From assembly GCA_019055375.1 (NCBI GenBank), contig JAHQIW010000152.1:62001-126000 (forward strand): 64,000 nucleotides of DNA, given 5' to 3'. Numbering within the stretch: the stretch's first letter is position 1; each line of letters starts with the position of its first letter. The position numbers and the translations under genes are program-made. Source of the DNA: Parelaphostrongylus tenuis. Its lineage: Eukaryota; Nematoda; Chromadorea; Rhabditida; Metastrongylidae. The notes beneath the pieces are model-generated. The model did not search any database, had not been told where the DNA came from, and saw only the letters and a program-made list of their open reading frames with translations. Positions 57,501 to 64,000 of this stretch are shown piece after piece.

Positions 57501-60500
57501 CATTCAATGGTTTCGACTGCACTTTCTCCTCCAATCCTCTCTAGAAACCTCGAGTTGCAGCCGCAAGAATACGCCAAGTGTTCGAAAATCTTCGTGGAAG
57601 ATGAATACGCGGAAAAGATTCGATTGCTGGAAGTACTGGAATCCGCATAGTATATGCCATGACGTGCCACGTGATGACAGTGATATAATTCTTATTTCAC
57701 AGCTGCTATCAATGTCAAGGCACCAATTAATCTCATCATTTTATCAACTGAGTGCGAAGCCTTATGCGTGATCAATAAATTTTCGACTTATACAAAGACG
57801 AAATGAGTGGAAGACATGAGCATATGCTTTCGAACAGCCGCAATTATTACGATACCAAAAGGCAGGTTCACCGTATTTCGCGTTCTTATGGTGACGCGCT
57901 TATTTGTAATCCCTTTGATAATTGCTCTATGAAAAAACTGAGTTTACTCGAGGAACCTCAAGGTCACTCATTCCTTAAATGAAACCCATGTTTGCATCAA
58001 CTCTGCGCATTCAGCTCTTCTTGCATTATATTCGTTTCCTCTCACTGATGATCCACAAAGATCTTTTCACTTTCCGCGTGAGGATTCAGTTGCTCTTCGA
58101 GGGTTTCGTCGTCTCTAAGTTCTTTGAATGCTGATTAAGTCAATCGCCGTTCAATGCGAATTTTCCGACCGAGCAGGCACAATTGTTCTACAGAGCACGG
58201 AGATCGTACCAACACCATGTTCGTGAGAAACAGCATCTTTACCACTGCGTTACCTGTCCCCTTTCCCTGACAACCCCTTATTCCTTATGTTCGTGATGTA
58301 AGGTTATCATTGGGCGGTTGGTAAAGCCTCCAATTTATTGAAAGCTCAAATTTGGGATCTGTAACAGAAGTGAGAAAGAAGTCATACCAATTCAAGGCTA
58401 TCAGATAGGTTTCAAGTACTAACAGTCACCTTATTGCTTAATGAAAAAATAAGTCTGTTAGCTTAAAAGACATCCAAGAGAATTAAGAGCATCGTTTTTA
58501 CAACAATTGAGGTCCTCTACATTCAATAAAGGATAATGAAGTAGATTTGAAAATGAATTTCAAATACAAATTATAATACGAGTTGGAACTTATACGCTTT
58601 CCCAAAAACATGTTGCAACAGTAAAACTTAATTCAAGTAAGGAAACGAACTACAAGACACTTCTTGTTTTTTTTTTCTTCATTTATTAATAGATATGAGA
58701 GCTCTGGAGAGAATGACTGATGGAATGACATACAACACCATCATCATCATCATCATGACATCATCGACGACGATTATTCATTCAGCTGTTGCTCGGGTCC
58801 GACCCGAACAAATGGTTCAGGAACTTCGAAAGAATACAGATCTCCAAAATCAAACTTTTAAATTGACAGATTTGTAACATTTTGTAAATGTAGGTACACT
58901 TTCACAGTTTCAGCATGTTATTTGATTCGTCTCACATTTTTTCACTGTGCGCATCTCATTATTTCTAACAATTACTTCGTTTTTCGTCTTCTTCTTAAAC
59001 GTCACAGAATACTGGTTTAATCACGTCTGCTTGCAATCTCGAAGATAGCCTGGCTGTGGCGTCCGTAGTGCTTTCATTTCAACAGATTAGGTGGTGAGGG
59101 AGGAGATCAGCTCTGGTAAGCGACAAGCATCACAAAGACGGGGATACCGCCTCCGTAAGTGTACTGACATAATTAATTCTATTTTTTCACTGAGCTAAAT
59201 TTTTGAAACTTTGTACAAAATCTAACAATCCATATTGAATAACTTAGATGAAAAACAAACCGCTTTGCAAAAAATAACTATGAAGACTGTTTGGCAGAAA
59301 TCCCTGACCAACGGTTTGCAGTCGCAGCAGAAAGAGCCTATAAACAATGTAGAATGTAATTCCAGTAATTACTCCGTTACCTTCACGATGAAGAGGAATT
59401 CTTCTCAGCGCATTATGTATGAAAACTCGAAAACGTGCTCTGATGGCTTGTGAACTAGTCATTTGTTGCTGTTTTTAGCATTTTAATACTCAACGTATAG
59501 CTTGCTGGGCTCTAAACGTGGAGGCTGAATACTTACGAGTAGCTTGCCAGTCTCTCTCGGAGGGGAACTAGTCATAAAAACGAAATTTAAGGGGAATTTG
59601 CACTCATATCGTAATTTTCTCGCTGTGAGATAGTTCTTTCCTTTGAGTCTTGGAAACCGTGCTAAACAGAATTTTCCTGATCGTCATCACTTACTTTCTG
59701 TAAGATCAATACGTTGTCAGGAAGGCTGATGAACACCATTTATATATTCTAAAACTAGGATTGCGAATGAAAATTTCGGGTGCCTCAGCCTAGAAGAAGA
59801 TCATGTTAAGAGCTCTCGACCGCAGTCCAACATTCAAGTGCACTCCTCAGCTTCGACGATGAGATAAGTCCATGGGGAGACTCGAAGACTAAGGTCTTAA
59901 TCTAATGGGTACGACAGGGACAACGCCGCCAACACCGGTTCGCTGCCCGTAGTCCGTAGTGACCCAGTGGTTAGTGACCCCGTCCATGAGAATGGGAATT
60001 ACTGGTGCGATCACCTCCCACTTCACGTGGCAGCATCTCTCTTGGTGCCGACTAGTAATAGAAGTTCTTCTACTTAGATCACTACTTTTTGCCGTGAAGC
60101 GTTGTGAGAGAAGATCGAACCAGAAGATTTTCCCACCGGCAGGTTGGCTTCACTAGACACTTGGCAGTACGGGTATGGCAGCGTGCCCGTCGTGTCCAGT
60201 AGGTTAGAGGCCAATTTCAGGCTAGCATATTCGTCAGCCGTGGCATTCACAATTACTCTGTCTTACAATGGCTGTGCAAAAGCCAAAGGTCTCAAAGAGA
60301 CGAGTGAATTCCTGCCGCTGATGTTTTTCCGAAATCGTACTATACAGGAAAATAATTTCCCCTGGATCACAATGAATAGTCTAGACTAGTGCTCATAGAT
60401 ATATGCCTATTGAAGCCTATGCCTCTGGAAAAAACCAATGTCTTACCTGACCAATAACCTGCCCACCGTAGACCACAGGCAATGAAATTCGTCCTTTTCA

Positions 60501-60739
60501 GTAGATGGCGCGCGCTGAAATCAAAAAGACCATAATGAAAAATCGGAGTAATGCTGAGATCTCAAGAAGTCTCGCACTTACAGGAAGAGATTCTTATCAA
60601 TTTTCTCCAGATTAAGGAACGTGTCGATCAGCCCTGCTTGTATGTCCTCGGCTCGCGAAGAAATGTCGACATACGTGACATTTGTCAAGGATGTCAAACG
60701 GGTAGTGGATGGTGAAAGATCTTCCTTGAATAGATGACA
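51585..60739 (-). CDS. Acyl-CoA thioesterase, TesB/ACOT8 type, with three frameshifts
   Basis: Ten exons on the - strand, in coding order: 60582-60739, 60447-60514, 59261-59337, 56357-56489, 53708-53807, 53554-53637, 53376-53493, 53217-53301, 53038-53151, 51585-51712. The family hydrolyses acyl-CoA to fatty acid and CoA with a double hot-dog fold. Signatures in order: LIDTFLNLEKIDKNLF, VVYGGQVIGQ, NSLHSYFLQSG, MPILYMVDRIRDGRSFCTRL VKAVQNG, HQLKMPEVV, LHVAAAAYISDATMIETAVR PHS, LxHSIWMHSHEFRIDDWMLY E, and TLIEGKLWTREGRLVFSAAQ EALIR. Length is about 353 residues, near the 320 of ACOT8. Exons 60447-60514, 59261-59337 and 53038-53151 each contain one extra base that breaks the frame; all splice sites and other phases are intact. 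The Ser/Thr of the ACOT8 catalytic triad appears as Ala (GGARTL). The end (ENSSH) lacks a peroxisomal SKL. The first exon has no ATG, so the start lies upstream. Confidence 0.75.
52230..52710. repeat. Inverted pair of SINE family 1 copies
   Basis: A - strand copy (52245-52400, with AAACAACTGCACTACCGACG) and a + copy (52520-52710, with GACGCCGATAGTGCCATTGC and GGGCTCGATTCCTGTCTGAC) face apart. Both have the CGCTGTAGCGTAGAAAGAGT-type body upstream of the head. They sit in the last intron of the thioesterase gene. Confidence 0.55.
55575..55700 (-). repeat. SINE family 3 fragment
   Basis: TTGGTTCCAACTGCCGACTC CGGAGAGAAATAGATTGG is the family 3 body seen near 23700 and 33880, strongly decayed. 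Confidence 0.4.
57545..57660 (+). repeat. SINE family 2 tail
   Basis: GATTCGATTGCTGGAAGTAC TGGAATCCGCATAGTATATG matches the tail of the 18262 copy; the GCAGCCGCAAGAATACGCCA upstream is an eroded body. Confidence 0.45.
58735..58768. repeat. CAT trinucleotide microsatellite
   Basis: CACCATCATCATCATCATCA TGACATCATCGACGACG. It makes a poly-Ile run in a 60-codon open frame with no splice context, so coding is not supported. Confidence 0.7.
59025..59145 (-). repeat. SINE family 2, partial
   Basis: TGCTTGCAATCTCGAAGATA GCCTGGCTGTGGCGTCC read backwards is the family 2 3' half; the head around 59120-59140 (GCGACAAGCATCACA) is decayed. Confidence 0.55.
59945..60240 (+). repeat. tRNA-like repeat, family 4
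   Basis: GTGACCCAGTGGTTAGTGAC CCCGTCC and ACTGGTGCGATCACCTCCC resemble tRNA A and B boxes. A second block, GATCGAACCAGAAGATTTTC CCACCGGCAGGTTGGC, matches 26610-26665 (GATTGAACCAACAAGCTTTT CC). Related sequence lies at 26225-26300. It sits in an intron of the thioesterase gene. Confidence 0.4.
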
Positions 60740-61084
60740 CTATATCCTCATTGGAAATGTTGTGAGTAATAAAAACTCATTATTTCACTTAAATTTGCCA
60801 CTTCGGCAAGCCTTCAACATAACTGAATTAACAAGCATAAATGCATAAGTTATGTAAAAAAATTACAACTTATAAGTTTACATATGTAAGATTCGGAGCT
60901 ATTATTGTACTCCTTAAGGATATTACGGTTTCCACTAAATTAGTCCCAACTCTTCGTTAACTCGTCAAACAACGATGTGTCTGAGATTGCAACTAGGGAG
61001 AAACTTATGAAGACAGTAAGTAGCGTCCTCAGTAATTTCATAGAACTAGCACACAGTACGGTAATTTCAAGTTAGTAAATACGA

Positions 61085-61310
61085 CTTGCGCCGTGGTTAA
61101 GTGGCTGTAATGTTCCCCACGGCGTGCGTAGAGCCGAACTCCACTTCTTAACTCTCTCTGGCAGTCAACAACAACGTCCTATGGAACGCCACAGCCAGGC
61201 TATCCCCGAGAATGCAAGGAGACTCGCTTAACCAATACTCGACGACGTTCAAGATGGAGACGAAAAAACGAATTGAATACTAGAAGTATTGCGATAAGCA
61301 CAGTGTAAAA
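61085..61310 (+). repeat. SINE family 2, full-length
   Basis: GCGCCGTGGTTAAGTGGCTG TAATGTTCCCC (head), GGAACGCCACAGCCAGGCTA TCCCCGAGAATGCAAGGAGA, and the tail AATTGAATACTAGAAGTATT GCGATAAGCACAGTG. It follows the order of the 18262 copy. Confidence 0.65.
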
Positions 61311-62318
61311 GAAGACTTTGTGAAGACGGATCAGTAAAGTGTCTAAAAAGCACGACTTTAACCTTGTAAATAACTCAAGTAAAAACCTTAAAAGTATAAA
61401 GGAAAGCGATGAATGAGATCCTCAAAGGAGAAAAGCAGCATATATGGCCGAAGCTGCAGAGCGTAGGAAGAATGTTCACAAACTCCGTTGAAGCACCGTC
61501 AATTCCAAAACCAAGAAAGTCCGATACTACCGTATGCCAATCAGACCTACTTTGTTCATCGATGTTAGGAAAATGATGTAAAGTTGCCTAAAATAAGCTA
61601 ATTTCGGGCGATCAAGTCTTGCTATTGCATGTGAGAAAAAACCGGGACCGCACTAGCCCAGGTCTCCCGGTATTCTCTAGAAGTTTAATTCCACTAATTT
61701 TAATGATATGCATCAAGAAGACCTAACGGACACTGTACGACAGCCCTAATTTGTCGCTATACCCCTTACGACACCTATGGATTGCCAAATCTGCCACCTC
61801 GGCAGTGTTTATGTAGCTCTTTGAATTTGATTGAAATTTTAGCGTTTCTCTTGTTCAGTGCGTCCTCCATGTTATTCTAGGCACCATTCCATGTTTACAG
61901 TTCACATACAGCTCTTGCGTGTGAAGTAAAAACACCTCTTCACCACTCAACTACGTGCTATCCGCATTCAATGAAGTTCTGTAGGGAATGTTGAGGCATT
62001 TCTTGTGCTTTTCATACCTTCTCGTTCAAACTCTAGTGAAAAGTCATAATACCGAGTGAAAATTTGCGTCCCTCCACTTGCCACGCTCTCCAGGTCGCAA
62101 CTACCTCCAACTTGGATAGTCTCTCGACAAATTTAGAAATCAGGTGAAAAACTATTGATGAGACAACCTCCCGTAGACTGAACTCGCCATGGTATCTGCA
62201 TACCATAAGGTATTGATTTGATTGAAAAATGTCTAGGAAGAAACTTTTTCTGGAGAAAAAAAACCACCGAAGAAACTATGGCACCTATACTTGCCACACG
62301 TAGCGACAGTGTTAACTC

Positions 62319-62590
62319 TTTCGGGACCATGAACCCAACCCTCTGCGTCTGGAACCCCCAGCGCGCTGCGTCTAAAAATGGAACATGTTGCGTATATCCA
62401 TGGCACACTGGAGTTGGACGGTATTATTACACGTAATACGCTAAGGTTTAGAGATGCAGAGGGTTGGGTCCACAATCCCGAAACGGTTAGAAGGTTCAAT
62501 TGATGGCACGTGCTAAGCTCCACTGCTAGACGTAACACGTTGAGGGTCAGGGACGCAGAGGGTTGGGTCCATGGTCTCAAGAAGGTTAAA
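62319..62590. mobile_element. MITE cluster with three related ends
   Basis: One left-facing end at 62319-62377 (GGGACCATGAACCCAACCCT then TGCGTCTGGAACCCCCAGCG) and two right-facing ends at 62437-62500 and 62523-62588 (GGACGCAGAGGGTTGGGTCC ATGGTC). The family is the same as 4741-4947. The third end suggests a nested or partly duplicated insertion. Confidence 0.6.
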
Positions 62591-63482
62591 TGAAAGCCAA
62601 ATACCACTGAACCCCGAGACCTTCACGACGACACGGCCTCTGAAAGTTGAAAACGACTCCTGCTAACCGCATGAGAGCAATGCTGGAATTTGTCCTATGT
62701 GGTAAATAATGGAATACGATCAAATAAGTAATAAAATACCACGTCTTCCTCATTTTTGGCAGCAGTCACATCGGACGCCATTCCTGTAAGGACGAAAATC
62801 CTCCGTCTCCTAAACACTCCTAGCAGTACAAATACTAAATATTAGTCTGAATAAAACGATCGAGCAGCACGATATGTGGGGATTGATCCGTACAATGTAC
62901 AAGAGAACAACTCATAATCCACATAACATCACGTTTATTCTTTTCGCCTTAACAAAGAGGATAACAGAGATCACCACACATGAGTGGTCGGTACGAGTTG
63001 TCTCGAACAAATGAGGAGTGAATAAGCATTTGTAGTATACAAAAAAAAAAAACATGTCAACAAACGATAATACATGGGCAATTCCGCCACCAACGATCAA
63101 TGACCAAGACAGTTAGCAAATAACTCCATAGTTCATGAGGGGACACGAGGTAATTGACATTAAAACCTATTCAGTAGCTAAGGTTTGAGCGTCGTTGCCC
63201 TTTTATACGATTGAACGTTCATATATCAATTACACACCTAAATGTTGAACAATATGCAAAACTTTCCACTCCAGGAGGAAGCAAAACCCGCGTTGAATCA
63301 AATTCGAGGCGCAGGCTACCAGTTCATCTCCAGGGTGTGGTATGGGTTGAACGAGGGTCGATTTTCAAATCACTCAACATTTCTAGATGTAAAACTACAT
63401 CAAAACAGCAATGAAAAACATTAGGATAAAGAGATTCCATAAATAACTTGATCACATGGATGATAACATTTCTGAGTCTGCT

Positions 63483-63666
63483 ATGAGGTCTTGTACAGCA
63501 CTTAAAAAGTACTTGACAGGCGCTTCTTTCGCCCTTCCAGGTTCCTCAAAGCAAGGTGCCCTCTAGTTCAGCCGATCCTTGAGGATACACCTCTATTTAG
63601 AGAAATCGACGCGAATGATAGATCATTGCAAATCAGGTGAGGTGCCGTACCAGACCTCATAAAAGG
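63483..63666. repeat. Inverted-tip repeat related to the hammerhead elements
   Basis: Left CTATGAGGTCTTGTACAGCAC and right GTGCCGTACCAGACCTCATA are inverted repeats about 180 bases apart. TCTTGTACAGC is shared with the arm tips of copies 2 and 3. No CUGANGA...GAAA core is recognised inside. Confidence 0.45.
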
Positions 63667-64000
63667 CTCATTTATGCTGTCATGTTATCACATTATATTT
63701 GTTTTGAACGAGGTCCAAATTAACAATCGAGAGTAGGATTTCTTAGAATCATGTGTTAAGTTCAATCCCATTCGTTTGTGGAAGTGTTTGGCTGTAGATT
63801 TCTTGTCAGTTCAGATCTCTCACTTTTGAAGAAGGCGAAGCCGTCACGACGTCAGCCATTATCATTGTATATCTCATAGTATTGGACAAACTGCATTGCT
63901 GACAATCTCGTTTCCACTCATCAAAAAATACGAAATTACATAAACGATTAGAAGGAGGGAATAAGATTGACCAGTGACAGGTGCTGGGCAGAAACGATAT

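Larger units (their letters stand above)
61311..64000. other. No gene supported at the right end
   Basis: Apart from the MITE ends (62319-62590) and the inverted-tip repeat (63483-63666), I find no exon pair with matching splice sites on either strand. Exons upstream of the thioesterase start would be expected on the - strand here but were not recognised. Confidence 0.4.

Noticed and set aside
58695..58877. 60-codon + strand frame with an Ile run
   Set aside because: The run comes from a CAT microsatellite; there is no other sign of coding.
59235..59453. 72-codon + strand open frame ending in TGA
   Set aside because: It overlaps thioesterase exon 59261-59337 on the - strand, has no ATG and no splice context.
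1..64000. Bacterial-type features (operons, CRISPR, Shine-Dalgarno sites)
   Set aside because: Spliced genes with long introns and SINEs show this is eukaryotic nuclear DNA. No regular direct-repeat arrays were seen.

Overview
This window reads as intron-rich, repeat-dense nuclear DNA of a nematode, most likely a strongylid (clade V) animal parasite such as a hookworm. That placement is an inference. It rests on very long introns packed with tRNA-derived SINEs, small exons with TTTCAG-type acceptors, RTE and mariner fossils, and a tandem pair of secreted cysteine-rich genes of a nematode type. Most long open frames are shadows or repeat debris; the real genes are spliced and were found by joining exons whose phases agree.

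Layout. 1-3.6 kb: repeats, an inverted element with hammerhead ribozyme motifs (1735-2047), and the last two exons of an unrecognised + gene (3392-3621). 4.7-7.2 kb: a palindromic MITE, a decayed short-chain dehydrogenase on the - strand, and exons of a second unrecognised + gene whose last visible exon carries four stop codons. 8.3-22.6 kb: two tandem + genes for secreted cysteine-rich proteins (8341-12764 and 13074-22649) that look like the chondroitin proteoglycan 4 (CPG4) domain family. Both models keep phase across all six exons. 25.0-49.5 kb: one + gene for a divergent annexin, with 13 exons found, about one exon missing and an 11.6 kb intron. Its introns hold the best hammerhead element (30694-31195), an RTE reverse-transcriptase fragment (-), a mariner fossil, a carboxylesterase-like fossil (-), a 149-codon orphan frame and many SINEs. 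51.6-60.7 kb: a - strand acyl-CoA thioesterase of the TesB/ACOT8 type, convergent with the annexin, with ten exons and intact splice sites but three single-base insertions. 61-64 kb: repeats only.

The most unusual structure is a family of short elements whose inverted arms each contain a type I hammerhead ribozyme motif. One arm (31086-31148) has an intact core and well-paired stems I and II. Two further copies and two distant relatives lie in the same window. The four main protein genes do not form a pathway; they are neighbours in a repeat-rich region.
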